This document shows, piece by piece, positions 53,966-63,359 of a DNA stretch of 64,000 nt. Position 1 is the stretch's first letter, and the number at the start of each line of letters is the position of its first letter. The position numbers and the translations under genes are program-made. This DNA is from Teichococcus wenyumeiae (lineage in GTDB: Bacteria > Pseudomonadota > Alphaproteobacteria > Acetobacterales > Acetobacteraceae), in NCBI RefSeq assembly GCF_003696345.1, contig NZ_RFLX01000018.1, positions 1 through 64,000 on the forward strand, read 5' to 3'. The notes beneath the pieces were generated by a model, which worked only from the letters and a program-made list of their open reading frames with translations, made no database searches and was not told where the DNA came from.

Positions 53966-55138
53966 TCAGACCACCTGCGCCGCCCGCAGCGCCGCAATCT
54001 CCTCGGCTGAGAAGCCGAACTCTCCCAGCACGGCATCGGTATGCTGGCCACGCTCCGGTGTCGGAACACGCGCTGGCGCCACGCCTTCGAGCTGCATGGG
54101 CGGCCGCACCAGCGCGATCTCCCCCAGCTTCGGGTGCTGCACGGGCCAGGCGAGGCCGAGATGCTTCACCTGCTCATCCGCGAAAACCTGATCCATGAAA
54201 TAGACAGGGCCGCAGGGCACGCCGGCCTCGTTGAACTTGCCGACCCAGTGGGCGGAGGTATCCGTTTCCAGCTTCGCCTGCAGCACCGCATTGGTCTTGG
54301 CGCGATTCTGCGAGCGCAGCGCATCGGTGGCGAGGTCGGGGTCCTTTGCCTCCTCCTCGATGCCGAGCACCTTGACGATGCGACGCCACATCTCCCCGCC
54401 GCCGCCGGCGATGTTGATGACGCCGTCGCTGGTGCGGAACAGGCCGGTCGGGATCGTGGTGGGATGGTCGTTGCCGGCCTGCTGCGGCACCTCGCCCTTC
54501 ATGGTCCAGCGCGTGGCCTGGAAGTCCATCATGGCCACCATGGCTTCCAGCAGGCTGGTATGGACCCAGCGGCCCTTGCCGGTCTGCTCCCGCTCCAGCA
54601 GCGCCACCAGGATGCCGATGGCGCAGTAGAGCCCTGCCGTCAGGTCCGCCACGGGAATGCCGGCACGCACGGGGCCCTGGCCGGGCAGCCCGGTCACGCT
54701 CATCAGCCCGCCCATGCCCTGGGCGATCTGGTCGAAGCCCGGGCGGCGGGCATAGGGGCCGTCCTGACCGAAGCCGGAGATGCTGCCCAGCACGATGCGC
54801 GGGTTGATGGCGGCAAGCGAATCGTAGTCGATTCCCAGCCGCGCCTTCACGTCGGGGCGGTAGTTCTCCACCACCACATCAGCCTTCTCCACCATGCGGC
54901 GGAAGGCGGCAATGCCTTCCGGCGTCTTCAGGTTCAGCGTGATGCCGCGCTTGTTGCGGTGGACGTTCTGGTAGTCCGGGCCCAGCGTGTCGCCGCCCAG
55001 GCCCTTGCCGGTATCGATCGCCTCCGGCGCCTCGATCTTGATCACATTGGCACCCCAGTCCGCCAATTGCCGCACGGCGGTCGGGCCGGAGCGGACGCGG
55101 GTGAGGTCGAGCACGGTAAAGCGGGACAGCGGCAGCAT
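53966..55138 (-). CDS. CaiB/BaiF family CoA-transferase
   Basis: A 390-aa class III CoA-transferase: FTVLDLTRVRSGPTAVRQLA, GANVIKIEAPE, NKRGITLNLKTPEG and VVENYRPDVKARLGIDY. The matching segment to the catalytic Asp is RRPGFDQIAQGMGGLMSVTG. This is a separate subgroup from the transferase at 23079, sharing few details. It appears to be monocistronic. Substrate not predictable. Confidence 0.9.
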   Translation of the reverse strand: MLPLSRFTVLDLTRVRSGPTAVRQLADWGANVIKIEAPEAIDTGKGLGGDTLGPDYQNVHRNKRGITLNLKTPEGIAAFRRMVEKADVVVENYRPDVKARLGIDYDSLAAINPRIVLGSISGFGQDGPYARRPGFDQIAQGMGGLMSVTGLPGQGPVRAGIPVADLTAGLYCAIGILVALLEREQTGKGRWVHTSLLEAMVAMMDFQATRWTMKGEVPQQAGNDHPTTIPTGLFRTSDGVINIAGGGGEMWRRIVKVLGIEEEAKDPDLATDALRSQNRAKTNAVLQAKLETDTSAHWVGKFNEAGVPCGPVYFMDQVFADEQVKHLGLAWPVQHPKLGEIALVRPPMQLEGVAPARVPTPERGQHTDAVLGEFGFSAEEIAALRAAQVV

Positions 55139-55237
55139 GGTTCCTCCCTTTCCTCTCCGCCGGCACCTTCTGGGGCCGGCGAGGGCTGGTGCGCCAGAGT
55201 AGCGCGCATGGGGCGGGTGGGAACCCCACTCCGGCGG

Positions 55238-55780
55238 TCAACCGCGCGGGGTGTCGGACAGGCGGGCGAAGGGGCCGTAGAGGTCGTTCAGCTCGATGCC
55301 CTGGGTCAGCTTGCTGTAGCGCAGCGCCGAGGTTGGCTCCTGCGGCTGCACCGCCAGGATGTGGCGCCCCTGCCGGTCCAGGAACAGCAGGTGGCGGTGG
55401 CTGTCCCCGCGGTGGATCACATAGACCTGCCGCATCTCGGCCACGCGCTCATCCAGGTCGGCCAGGGCGCGCTGGCGCCAGGCCAGGGACCAGTGCTCCA
55501 GGCTCTGCGCCATGCTGAGGGCCGAGGCTTCATCCGGTGCCCCGGCACGCCGCGTTGGGCCGGGGCCGTCGGGCACTTCATCCAGCAGGCGGTCCAGGTC
55601 CTCCCGCAGCCGGGCGATGATGGGGTTCAGCGCCGGCGAGAGGGATTGCTGCACCTCCGATAGCTGCGCTTCCAGTTCCATCTGCCGGCGCGCGGCGTCG
55701 TTCGAGCCGCCATAGCCGGTGAAGCGGCTCTGGTAATAGCCGGCTGGCGGGTCGGAGGGTGGAGTGCGGTCGTTGCTCAT
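55238..55780 (-). CDS. Hypothetical protein
   Basis: A 180-aa soluble protein that I do not recognise. A Pro/Gly-rich N-terminus (SDPPAGYYQSRFTGYGG) is followed by a likely coiled-coil (about residues 30-70, LEAQLSEVQQSL) and a helical region to 125. The C-terminal part, VYVIHRGDSHRHLLFLDRQG, looks beta-rich. No signal peptide or membrane segment is seen. The ATG at 55780 is chosen over an upstream frame extension to 55837; the ribosome-binding site is weak. It lies 86 bp before copZ's end, on the same strand. Confidence 0.65.
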   Translation of the reverse strand: MSNDRTPPSDPPAGYYQSRFTGYGGSNDAARRQMELEAQLSEVQQSLSPALNPIIARLREDLDRLLDEVPDGPGPTRRAGAPDEASALSMAQSLEHWSLAWRQRALADLDERVAEMRQVYVIHRGDSHRHLLFLDRQGRHILAVQPQEPTSALRYSKLTQGIELNDLYGPFARLSDTPRG

Positions 55781-55866
55781 GGCGGCATGCCCCGTGGCGC
55801 CGGGAAAGGCCCGGCCTGCCACGATTCCTGCCACCATAAGGGTGAAGAAAGCGTGCAGGCCGCCGG

Positions 55867-56070
55867 TCAGCGGGCCACGCCGTAGCCTTCCTCCTCGATC
55901 GCCGCCACGACCTTGTCGCGAGGCAGGGCCGTCACGGCGCGCACAGTGCCGCCGGCCAGGTCCACCCGCACCTCAGCGCCCGGGTCCTCGGCGCGAATGG
56001 CCTGCGTGATGGCGCGGGCGCAGTGCTCGCAGCTCATGCCCGTGACCTTCAGTTCGATGGTGTCGTTCAC
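55867..56070 (-). CDS. copZ: Copper chaperone CopZ-like heavy-metal-associated protein
   Basis: A 67-aa HMA domain protein with the metal-binding motif GMSCEHC at about residues 11-17. The start is GTG at 56070, overlapping the cueR stop as GTGA. Third gene of copA-cueR-copZ, where it should pass Cu(I) to CopA. Too short to stand alone as an open frame in many surveys, but the domain is complete. Confidence 0.88.
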   Translation of the reverse strand: MNDTIELKVTGMSCEHCARAITQAIRAEDPGAEVRVDLAGGTVRAVTALPRDKVVAAIEEEGYGVAR

Positions 56071-56456
56071 AGCGTCTTCTCCAGTTCGTCCAGGATGGGG
56101 CAGTCGGGCCGCGAATCGTCGCAGCAATGCTCGGCCAGGTGGCGCAGGCTGCTGGCCATGGCCTGCATGGCCTGCGCCTTGGCTTCCAGCGCCTCCACAT
56201 GGTCCAGCGCGATGCGGCGCACATCGGCGCTGGCGCGGTTGCGGTCGGCCCAGAGGGCCAGCAGCTTCCGCACATCCTCCAGCGGAAAGGCCAGGGCACG
56301 GGCGTGGCGGATGAAGCGCAGGGTGGCGACCTCGGCCTCGCCGTAATCGCGGTAGCCATTGGGCAGCCGCCGGCCCTGCACCAGCCCAAGTTCCTCGTAG
56401 TGGCGGATCATCTTGGCCGTCACGCCGGAGAGGCGCGCGGCGGTGCCGATGTTCAT
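56067..56456 (-). CDS. cueR: Copper-responsive MerR-family regulator CueR
   Basis: A 129-aa regulator. The N-terminal HTH starts MNIGTAARLSGVTAKMIRHYEE, and a dimerisation helix and metal loop follow. The C-terminal HCCDDSRPDCPIL supplies the two Cu(I) ligands seen in CueR (Cys112 and Cys120 in E. coli). The start overlaps the copA stop (ATGA) and the stop overlaps copZ. It should act on the dyad upstream of copA. Confidence 0.92.
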   Translation of the reverse strand: MNIGTAARLSGVTAKMIRHYEELGLVQGRRLPNGYRDYGEAEVATLRFIRHARALAFPLEDVRKLLALWADRNRASADVRRIALDHVEALEAKAQAMQAMASSLRHLAEHCCDDSRPDCPILDELEKTL

Positions 56457-58828
56457 GCTGCCCTCCAGCGCGCCAGCAACAGCGCATTGCCCAGCACGGC
56501 CACGGACGAGAAGGCCATGGCCGCCCCCGCCAGCGCCGGGGAAAGCCCGCCCAGCGCCGCCAGCGGGATACCCAGGGCATTGAACGCGAAGGCCCAGAGC
56601 AGGTTCTGCCGGATCTTCGCCAGCGTCCGCCGGGTGATGGCCAGCGTCGCCGGCACCAGCACCGGGTCCGGCCGCAGCAGCGTGACATGCGCGGCGGCGA
56701 TGGCGGCATCGGTGCCGCTACCCATGGCGATGCCGAGATCCGCACTGGCCAGGGCGGCGGCATCGTTGACGCCATCCCCCACCATGGCCACCCGCCGGCC
56801 TTCCGCCCGCCAGGCGGCGATACGCTCGGCCTTCTGCGCCGGCAGCACGCCGGCGGCGACAGTCTCGATACCCAGCGTGCTGGCCACGGCGGATGCGGCC
56901 TCGGGGCTGTCGCCGGTCAGCATGGCGACCCCGACACCCTGCGCCTTCAGGGACCGCACCGCCGTGCCGGAGGTGACACGGGGTGCGTCCTCAAAGGCCA
57001 GAAGCGCCAGCACGGCCGGCTTCGCGGGGTCGATCAGCCAGGACAGGGTATGCCCCCGCGCCGCATGCTGGGCCGCCGCCTCGGCCAGCGGGCCTGAGGT
57101 CAGGCCGCTTTCCTCCAGCAGCCGGCCGCTGCCCAGTACCAGGCGGCGGCCATCCAGCACGCCCTCGACACCCCGGCCGGGCAGCGCACGGAAGGCTTCG
57201 GCGGGCCGGACATTCTCGCCGGCCATGGCCAGGACGGCGCGGGCCAGGGGGTGCTCGCTGCCGGCCTGCAGGCGCGCGGCTATCTGCAAGGCATCTTCCA
57301 GCGCAATGCCCCTGGCCGGATGCAGCGCGGCGAGGCTGGGCTTCCCTTGCGTCAGCGTGCCGGTCTTGTCGAAGACCACCAGTTCGATCCGCCCCGCCTG
57401 CTCCAGCGCCGCGGCGTCCCGGATCAGGATGCCGGCGCGCGCGGCGGCGCCGGTGCCGGCCATGATGGCGGCGGGGGTGGCCAGCCCCAGGGCGCAGGGG
57501 CAGGCGATGACCAGTACGGCCACCGCATGCAGCAGCGCCACGGCCAAGCCGGCGCCGGCCAGCAGCCAGCCCAGCAGCGTCAGCAGGGCGATGCCCACCA
57601 CCACAGGCACAAAGACGGCGCTGACCCGGTCCACCAGCTTCTGCACCGGGGCGCGGCTGGCCTGGGCCGCCTGCACCAGCGCCGCCACCTGGGCCAGGCG
57701 CGTGTCGCCGCCCACCGCCCGCGCCCGCAGCACCAGCCGCCCGTCCAGCGAGACGGTGCCGGTGGAAACCGCATCGCCCACCGTCTTCTCGACAGCGCGG
57801 CTTTCGCCGGTCAGGGCGCTCTCATCCAGGCCAGCGGCGCCTTCCTCCACCACGCCATCGGCGGGCACGCGCTCCCCGGGGCGGACCACGATGCGGTCGC
57901 CGACGCGCAGGGCGGCCAGCGGCACTTCCTCCTCATGCCCCGCCTGATCCAGGCGGCGGGCGGTGCGGGGGCGCAGCGCCAGCAGCGCGGAAATAGCCGC
58001 GCCGGTGGCCCGCTTGGCCCGGTGCTCAAAGAAGCGGCCCAGCAGCACGAAGGCGATGACAACGGCGGCGGCCTCGAAATACAGGTGGTGCTCGCCGCGC
58101 AGCAGTTGCACCACGGACAGGCCGAAGGCGGCACTGGTGCCCATCGCCACCAGCAGGTCCATGTTGCCGGTGCCGGCCCGCAATGCCCGCCAGCCGGCGC
58201 GGTAGAAGCGCGCGCCCAGCCAGAATTGCAGCGGCGCGGCCAGAGCCAGTTGCACCCAACCCGGCGGCATCCAGTCCCGCCCCAGCGCCATGCCCAACAT
58301 GCCGATGAGAAAGGGCGCCGCAAGGGCAAAGGCGAAGCCCACCTCGGCGGCGGCGCGGCGGTCGGGCGCGTGGTCTGGCTCCGCCTGCTCCTCCGGCGTC
58401 ACAGCCAGGGCATAGCCGGCCTTCTGCAGGGCAGCGGCCAGGGTGGCATCCTCCACCGTCGGCAACAGCCGCAGATGCGCCTGCTCGGTGGCCAGATTGA
58501 CGCTGGCCTCCAGCACGCCCGGCACCTTCTCCAGGGCCCGCTTCACCCGGTTGGCACAGCTCGCGCAGGTCATGCCGGAAACGCCGATGTCGCGGCTTTC
58601 CTCCTGCACCTCGTAGCCGGCGGCACGCACCGCCTCGGCCAGGGCCGGCAATGGGGCGGTGCCGCTGAGCCGGGCCTGCTCAGTTGCGAGGTTCACGGAA
58701 ACTTCCTCCACCCCCGGCACCTTGCGCAGGGCGCGCTCGACCCGCCCGGCGCAACTGGCGCAGGTCATGCCCGAGATGGGCAGGGAAAGGCTGTTTGGGA
58801 AAGGCGCGGTTCCAGACATGGCCGCCAT
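56453..58828 (-). CDS. copA: Cu(+)-exporting P-type ATPase CopA
   Basis: A 791-aa inner-membrane copper pump. Two N-terminal HMA domains carry GMTCASCAGRV and GMTCASCANRV. Eight membrane segments surround the transport motif CPCALGLATP. The phosphorylation motif DKTGTLT and the hinge GDGVNDAAALASAD are intact. The ATG at 58828 is the longest start; the ATG at 58819 (MSGTAPF) fits the promoter position better (see the CueR site). First gene of copA-cueR-copZ. Confidence 0.95.
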   Translation of the reverse strand: MAAMSGTAPFPNSLSLPISGMTCASCAGRVERALRKVPGVEEVSVNLATEQARLSGTAPLPALAEAVRAAGYEVQEESRDIGVSGMTCASCANRVKRALEKVPGVLEASVNLATEQAHLRLLPTVEDATLAAALQKAGYALAVTPEEQAEPDHAPDRRAAAEVGFAFALAAPFLIGMLGMALGRDWMPPGWVQLALAAPLQFWLGARFYRAGWRALRAGTGNMDLLVAMGTSAAFGLSVVQLLRGEHHLYFEAAAVVIAFVLLGRFFEHRAKRATGAAISALLALRPRTARRLDQAGHEEEVPLAALRVGDRIVVRPGERVPADGVVEEGAAGLDESALTGESRAVEKTVGDAVSTGTVSLDGRLVLRARAVGGDTRLAQVAALVQAAQASRAPVQKLVDRVSAVFVPVVVGIALLTLLGWLLAGAGLAVALLHAVAVLVIACPCALGLATPAAIMAGTGAAARAGILIRDAAALEQAGRIELVVFDKTGTLTQGKPSLAALHPARGIALEDALQIAARLQAGSEHPLARAVLAMAGENVRPAEAFRALPGRGVEGVLDGRRLVLGSGRLLEESGLTSGPLAEAAAQHAARGHTLSWLIDPAKPAVLALLAFEDAPRVTSGTAVRSLKAQGVGVAMLTGDSPEAASAVASTLGIETVAAGVLPAQKAERIAAWRAEGRRVAMVGDGVNDAAALASADLGIAMGSGTDAAIAAAHVTLLRPDPVLVPATLAITRRTLAKIRQNLLWAFAFNALGIPLAALGGLSPALAGAAMAFSSVAVLGNALLLARWRAA

Positions 58829-58856
58829 GTGGGGCTTCCCACAATGGGAAGGTCAA
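58826..58856 (-). promoter_or_regulatory. CueR-type promoter of copA
   Basis: On the minus strand a -35 box TTGACC (58856-58851) is followed by the dyad CTTCCCA-N3-TGGGAAG (58851-58835). A long 19-base spacer, as MerR-family regulators require, leads to a poor -10 box at 58831-58826. The predicted transcription start is close to the ATG at 58819. Confidence 0.7.
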
Positions 58857-58909
58857 GGGGGCCTCATTGCACGATTGACGGCGGCCGCGCGGCAGGGAAC
58901 ATCCCGGCC

Positions 58910-59959
58910 ATGCAGTCCTTTCCGTTCCACTCTCTTCTGGCCGCCACGCTCCTGCTGGCGGTGCCGGCGGCCACGCTGGCGCAGCCCGCCCCGGCGCAGG
59001 GCCATGCCCAGAACCGCTTCCAGGTCATCAACCGCACAGGGCAGGAGGCCAGCGCCGTGCATGCCGTGCGCAGCGGCCGCGCCGACTGGGGCGGCAATCT
59101 GGCGCCCGGGCCGATGCCCAGCGACAAGGCCCTCACCCTCCGCCCGGATGCCGATACGGGCTGCCGCTTCGATGTGCGGCTGGTGCTGGGCGACGGGCGT
59201 GAGGCCGTGAAGCGCAACCAGGATATCTGCGCCACCCCGCGCGTGGTGCTGGAGAGCGGGGACGTGCAGGCGGTGGCATCCGGCACGCCGACGCGCCCGG
59301 CGCCGGGGCAGCCCAACCCCAAGGCGCGGGTGTCTTCCGGCACCGGCTTCGTGGTGGCGGCAGACCGGGTGCTGACCAACCGCCATGTGGTGGATGGCTG
59401 CGACCGCGTCTTCATCCGCACCGCCGATGGGCGGATGCTGCCCGCGGTGCCGCCCGCGAAGGTGGATGCCAACCTCGACCTCTCGCTGCTGGCGGTGCCG
59501 GGCAACCCTGGGCCGGCACTGGCCTTCCGTTCCGGCCCGGCCGTGCGGCGGGGCGAGGGCGTGGTGGCCTATGGCTTCCCCTTGCCCGGCCTGCTCTCCT
59601 CCGACCCCAAGCTGACGCGGGGCGAGGTGAACGGGATGAACGGGCTGGGCGACAACCCGACGCAGTACCAGATCAGTGCCCCGGTGCAGCCGGGCAATTC
59701 CGGCGGGCCGCTGCTGGACCTGCATGGCCATGTGGTGGGCGTGGTGGTCAGCAAACTGAATGCCGGCGCCGTGTCCCGCCGCACCGGCGACATCGCGCAG
59801 AACATCAACTTCGCCGTGAAGGGCACCGCCGCCGCCGAGTTCCTGCGCCGCGCCGGCCTGACGCCCAAGACAGAGGACAGCACCGGCACGGAGCAGAGCG
59901 CCGCCGACGTAGGCGAGGCCGCCAACCGCAGCACCGTCTTCATCCGCTGCGAGCGCTGA
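58910..59959 (+). CDS. Secreted trypsin-like serine protease
   Basis: A 349-aa exported protein with a signal peptide (SLLAATLLLAVPAATLAQP). Residues about 35-110 form an extra N-terminal domain (NRFQVINRTGQEASAVHAV). The protease domain follows with the triad in TNRHVVDGC (His), VDANLDLSLL (Asp) and VQPGNSGGPLL (Ser). It is DegP/trypsin-2 type without a PDZ domain in view. It is divergent from copA, 81 bp apart across the CueR site. A short segment after the catalytic domain (TEDSTGTEQSAADVG) is unstructured. Confidence 0.88.
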   Translation: MQSFPFHSLLAATLLLAVPAATLAQPAPAQGHAQNRFQVINRTGQEASAVHAVRSGRADWGGNLAPGPMPSDKALTLRPDADTGCRFDVRLVLGDGREAVKRNQDICATPRVVLESGDVQAVASGTPTRPAPGQPNPKARVSSGTGFVVAADRVLTNRHVVDGCDRVFIRTADGRMLPAVPPAKVDANLDLSLLAVPGNPGPALAFRSGPAVRRGEGVVAYGFPLPGLLSSDPKLTRGEVNGMNGLGDNPTQYQISAPVQPGNSGGPLLDLHGHVVGVVVSKLNAGAVSRRTGDIAQNINFAVKGTAAAEFLRRAGLTPKTEDSTGTEQSAADVGEAANRSTVFIRCER

Positions 59960-59965
59960 GGGCGC

Positions 59966-60277
59966 CTAGCCGGGGTCCTGTCCGAAATAGCCGATGACGT
60001 CGCGGTGGCCGTGCAGGACGTTCACCACCTCGACGGCATTGTCCCGGTAACGGAAGAAGATGACGTAGCCCCGGCAGGGGAAGCTCCGCAGGTCGGGCCG
60101 CAGTTCCGGCCGCGCGGTGCCCAGGGTGCCGGGAAGCGCCGCCAGCCGGGCGCATTGCTGCCGCAGGATGGCGGTGAAGCGCAGCCCCGCCTCCACATCA
60201 CGTGCCTCCCGCGCGATATGGTCCAGGATGCCCATCAGGTCGCGGCGGGCGGCCTGGAGATAGACGAGGCGGCGCAT
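59966..60277 (-). CDS. parE: ParE/RelE-family toxin
   Basis: A 103-aa type II toxin with the ParE fold: YLQAARRDLMGILDHIARE at the N-terminus, LPGTLGTARPELRPDLRSFP in the middle and YRDNAVEVVNVLHGHRD at the end. ParE proteins poison DNA gyrase; other RelE-fold targets are possible. It lies 8 bp after its antitoxin. Confidence 0.9.
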   Translation of the reverse strand: MRRLVYLQAARRDLMGILDHIAREARDVEAGLRFTAILRQQCARLAALPGTLGTARPELRPDLRSFPCRGYVIFFRYRDNAVEVVNVLHGHRDVIGYFGQDPG

Positions 60278-60285
60278 TCAGACGC

Positions 60286-60531
60286 TCAGACGCCGGCCTG
60301 GCGCAGCGCCTCCGCATGGTCCCGCAGGGAATCCTGCATCTCCTCGTCCGTCACGCTGCCGCCTTCGGCGATCGAGGCATTGATGGTCTCGCGGAGCGCC
60401 CGCAGCCGGGCCTCCCGCTCCTCCACCAGGCGCAGGCCTTCCCGCACCACCTCGCTGGCGGAACCGTAGCGGCCGCTGCGCACCACGCTTTCCACGAAAC
60501 CCTCCCAACGCTGTCCGATTGACACGTTCAT
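60286..60531 (-). CDS. parD: ParD-family antitoxin
   Basis: An 81-aa antitoxin. The ribbon-helix-helix part is MNVSIGQRWEGFVESVVRSG...SASEVVREGLRLVEERE, and a C-terminal tail that would bind the toxin follows. Such proteins repress their own operon; a perfect palindrome sits 34 bp upstream of the start. Confidence 0.9.
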   Translation of the reverse strand: MNVSIGQRWEGFVESVVRSGRYGSASEVVREGLRLVEEREARLRALRETINASIAEGGSVTDEEMQDSLRDHAEALRQAGV

Positions 60532-60564
60532 CGCATGGACCTCCCTGGTTCAGCCTGGTCGGCT

Positions 60565-60594
60565 AATAACACAAATTGAGCAGAATGTGTTATT
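60565..60594. promoter_or_regulatory. Palindromic operator upstream of parDE
   Basis: AATAACACA at 60565-60573 pairs perfectly with TGTGTTATT at 60586-60594, with 12 bases between. The AT-rich composition stands out against GC-rich flanks. The position fits an operator bound by ParD/ParDE and overlapping the promoter. Confidence 0.7.
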
Positions 60595-60662
60595 GCTTTC
60601 CAGCGATCACCTCTGGGTAGGTAGCGCCGGATTGCCGCGCCATGGCAGGACGGGGCCGTCCT

Positions 60663-61274
60663 TCAGCGCCAGAGCTCCAGGATCTGTTCCACCGTCCCGA
60701 CCTCGACCTGCCCGCCATAGCGCTGGCTGTACAGGCCAAGCAACGCGTCATGCATGGCGTCGGAGGAGGAGCAGAGCGCATCCTTCGGCACCACGATGCG
60801 GTAGCCACGATCCACCGCGCCCATCACCGCCGCCAGCACGCAGACATCGGTCTCCGCGCCACTGATGACCAGCGTATCGGTGCCGCGCTGCCGCAGCAGT
60901 TCATCCAGCCCGGTTTCGAGCCAGGGCGAATAGACGCCCTTGTCGATCACCGTGGCCGGCGGCACGAAACGGGCCAGCTGCGGCACCAGATCGACCATGC
61001 CCGGCGGCAGGGCTTCCAGCGTCATCTTCGACCAGCGCTGGTAGTATTCCTTCCAGGTGCCCTCGCCATCCCCTGGATGCGCGGCGGGAATGAAGCGGGT
61101 GAAGACCGTCTCCGCCGGATGCGCCTCCACCAGCTGCTCCACCAGAGGCAGCACGCGCTTCATCCAGGGCGTATGCCATTCGGAACCCTCCGCGAAGAGG
61201 TTCTGCATGTCCACGCAAAGATGGACGCAGTTCGGGCCAAGCGGCTTGTCCTGCGGTCCGTCGCGTCTCGCCAT
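60663..61274 (-). CDS. Isochorismatase-family cysteine hydrolase
   Basis: A 203-aa cytosolic hydrolase. The triad is visible as Asp in HLCVDMQNLFAEG, Lys in VIDKGVYSPW and Cys in GAETDVCVLAAVMGAVDRG. The family acts on nicotinamide, N-carbamoyl compounds and isochorismate. It follows nadE by 21 bp in the same direction, which would fit a nicotinamidase-like role in NAD metabolism, but its motifs do not settle the substrate. Confidence 0.82.
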   Translation of the reverse strand: MARRDGPQDKPLGPNCVHLCVDMQNLFAEGSEWHTPWMKRVLPLVEQLVEAHPAETVFTRFIPAAHPGDGEGTWKEYYQRWSKMTLEALPPGMVDLVPQLARFVPPATVIDKGVYSPWLETGLDELLRQRGTDTLVISGAETDVCVLAAVMGAVDRGYRIVVPKDALCSSSDAMHDALLGLYSQRYGGQVEVGTVEQILELWR

Positions 61275-61295
61275 CTCGCTATCCTCCTGCCCCGC

Positions 61296-63329
61296 TCATT
61301 CCGCGGGAACATTCCGCCGCAGTTCCTCCAGCCAAGCCGTGGCCGTGCCGTCCGAGGGCGCGCGCCAGTCACCCCTTGGCGAGAGCGACCCGCCGCCCGA
61401 GACCTTCGGCCCATTCGGCATGGCGGAGCGCTTGAACTGGCTGAAGCCGAAGAAGCGCGCCAGGAACACCTCCAGCCAGTGGCGGATGGTATGCAGGTCG
61501 TATTGCGGCCGCGCCTCCTCCGGGAAGCCGGCGGGCCAGCGGCCCTGCGCGGCATCGTGCCAGGCGTGCCATGCCAGGAACGCGATCTTGGAAGGCCGGA
61601 AGCCGTAGCGCAGCGTGTAGAACAGGTGGAAGTCCTGCAGCGCATAGGGGCCGATCTTCTGCTCCGTGCTTTGCAGCGCCTGCCCTTCCGCCGGCACCAG
61701 TTCCGGCGAGATCTCGGTGCCCAGGATGGAGGTCAGGATCGCGCCCACGGACTCATCGAACTGGCGGGACGAAACGACCCAGCGGATGAGGTGCTGGATC
61801 AGCGTCTTCGGCACACCGGAATTGACGTTGTAATGCGACATCTGGTCGCCGACGCCATAGGTGCACCAGCCCAGCGCCAGTTCCGACAGGTCTCCGGTGC
61901 CCAGCACCATGCCGCCATGGTGGTTGGCGGCGCGGAAGAGGTAGTCGGTGCGCAGCCCCGCCTGCACATTCTCGAAGGTCACGTCATAGACCGGCTCGCC
62001 ACGCCCGAAGGGATGGCCGAGGTCCTTCAGCATCTGCGTCGCCGCCGGGCGGATATCCAGTTCCTGCGCGCTGACGCCAAGGGATTCCATCAGCGCATGC
62101 GCGTTGGTGCGCGTGCCCTCGCTGGTGCCGAAGCCTGGCATGGTGAAGGCGAGGATATCGGTGCGCGGCCGCCCCAGCAGGTCCATGGCCTTGGCGGCGA
62201 CGATCAGCGCCTGGGTGGAATCCAGGCCGCCCGAGACACCGATGACGATGCGCCCCTTGGTGGCGCGCAGCCGCTGGATCAGGCCGGAGACCTGGATGTT
62301 GTAGGCCTCGTAGCAATCCTGGTGCAGCCGCGCCGGATCGGCGGGAACGAAGGGGAAGCGTTCCACCGGCCGCCGCAGCCCGAGGTCCCCGGCCGGCGGG
62401 TCGAGGTGGAAAGTGGCGGTGCGGAAGCCGTTGCAGCCCGTCATGCGCCGGTTGTCGTCGAAGGTGCCCTGGCGCGCGCGTTCCTGCCGCAGCAGGTCCA
62501 GGTCCACATCCGCGAAGACGGTCTGGCCCTCGGAAGGAAAGCGCTCGCTTTCCGCCAGGATCAGGCCATTCTCGAAGATCGAGACCTGGCCGTCCCAGGC
62601 GAGGTCGGTGGTGCTCTCCCCGGTGCCGGCGGCGGCATAGACATAGGCCGCGAGGCAGCGCGCCGACTGCGACCGGCACAGCAGCCGCCGCGTATCCGCC
62701 TTGCCGACCGTGATGTTGCTGGCGGAAAGATTGGCCAGCACCACCGCGCCCGCCAGCGCGCCGCGCGCGCTCGGCGGTGCGGGAACCCAGAGGTCCTCGC
62801 AGATCTCGGCATGGACGATCAGGCCCGGCAGGTCCTCGGCGGCGAAAAGCTGGTCCGGCCCAAAGGGCGCCTCCTGACCGGCGAGGCGGATGCGGCCGCC
62901 TTCCGTGCCGGCGCCGCTGGCGAAGTAACGGCGCTCGTAGAATTCACGGTAATTGGGCAGGTGCTGCTTCGGCACCACCCCCAGCAGCCGGCCGCCCTGG
63001 ATGGCCAGCGCGGTATTGTAAACGCGTCCGTCATGGCGCAGGGGGGCGCCCACCAGCAGCAGCGGGCGCAGGGCCGCGGATTCCGAGATCAGCCGCGCCG
63101 CCGCCGCCTCCACCGCATCCAGCACCGTGTCCTGTAGCAGCAGGTCATCGATGGAATAGCCGGAGAGCGCCAGTTCCGGGAAAACGGCCACCGCCGCGCC
63201 TGCCGCGTGGCATTCGCGCGCCGCCGCCAGCACGGCTTCCGCATTTGCGGCCGGGTCGGCCAGGGTGCAGCGCGTCGTGCAGGCGGCGATGCGGGCAAAG
63301 CCGTGGCGGTAAAGGGAGACGAAGGTCAT
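61296..63329 (-). CDS. nadE: Glutamine-dependent NAD(+) synthetase NadE
   Basis: A 677-aa bifunctional enzyme. The N-terminal nitrilase-type glutaminase domain (about 1-300) has the triad in [15 protein letters not shown] (Glu), [16 protein letters not shown] (Lys) and HAEICEDLW (Cys). The C-terminal synthetase domain has the P-loop [12 protein letters not shown] near 365-376. Length matches the 680-aa mycobacterial form. The start at 63329 lies at the start of the glutaminase domain; no clear Shine-Dalgarno was seen. Confidence 0.95.
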   Translation of the reverse strand: MTFVSLYRHGFARIAACTTRCTLADPAANAEAVLAAARECHAAGAAVAVFPELALSGYSIDDLLLQDTVLDAVEAAAARLISESAALRPLLLVGAPLRHDGRVYNTALAIQGGRLLGVVPKQHLPNYREFYERRYFASGAGTEGGRIRLAGQEAPFGPDQLFAAEDLPGLIVHAEICEDLWVPAPPSARGALAGAVVLANLSASNITVGKADTRRLLCRSQSARCLAAYVYAAAGTGESTTDLAWDGQVSIFENGLILAESERFPSEGQTVFADVDLDLLRQERARQGTFDDNRRMTGCNGFRTATFHLDPPAGDLGLRRPVERFPFVPADPARLHQDCYEAYNIQVSGLIQRLRATKGRIVIGVSGGLDSTQALIVAAKAMDLLGRPRTDILAFTMPGFGTSEGTRTNAHALMESLGVSAQELDIRPAATQMLKDLGHPFGRGEPVYDVTFENVQAGLRTDYLFRAANHHGGMVLGTGDLSELALGWCTYGVGDQMSHYNVNSGVPKTLIQHLIRWVVSSRQFDESVGAILTSILGTEISPELVPAEGQALQSTEQKIGPYALQDFHLFYTLRYGFRPSKIAFLAWHAWHDAAQGRWPAGFPEEARPQYDLHTIRHWLEVFLARFFGFSQFKRSAMPNGPKVSGGGSLSPRGDWRAPSDGTATAWLEELRRNVPAE

Positions 63330-63359
63330 GCGATACACCACCGGCAGCGGGAGGAAACA

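Noticed and set aside
56127-57947. 606-aa open frame on the + strand across copA and cueR
   Set aside because: Antisense shadow of copA, composed mostly of Ala/Ser/Arg/Pro without domains.
60642-63137. 831-aa open frame on the + strand
   Set aside because: It is antisense to nadE and the isochorismatase gene, is very rich in Arg/Gln/His and has no domain. High GC leaves long antisense frames open.
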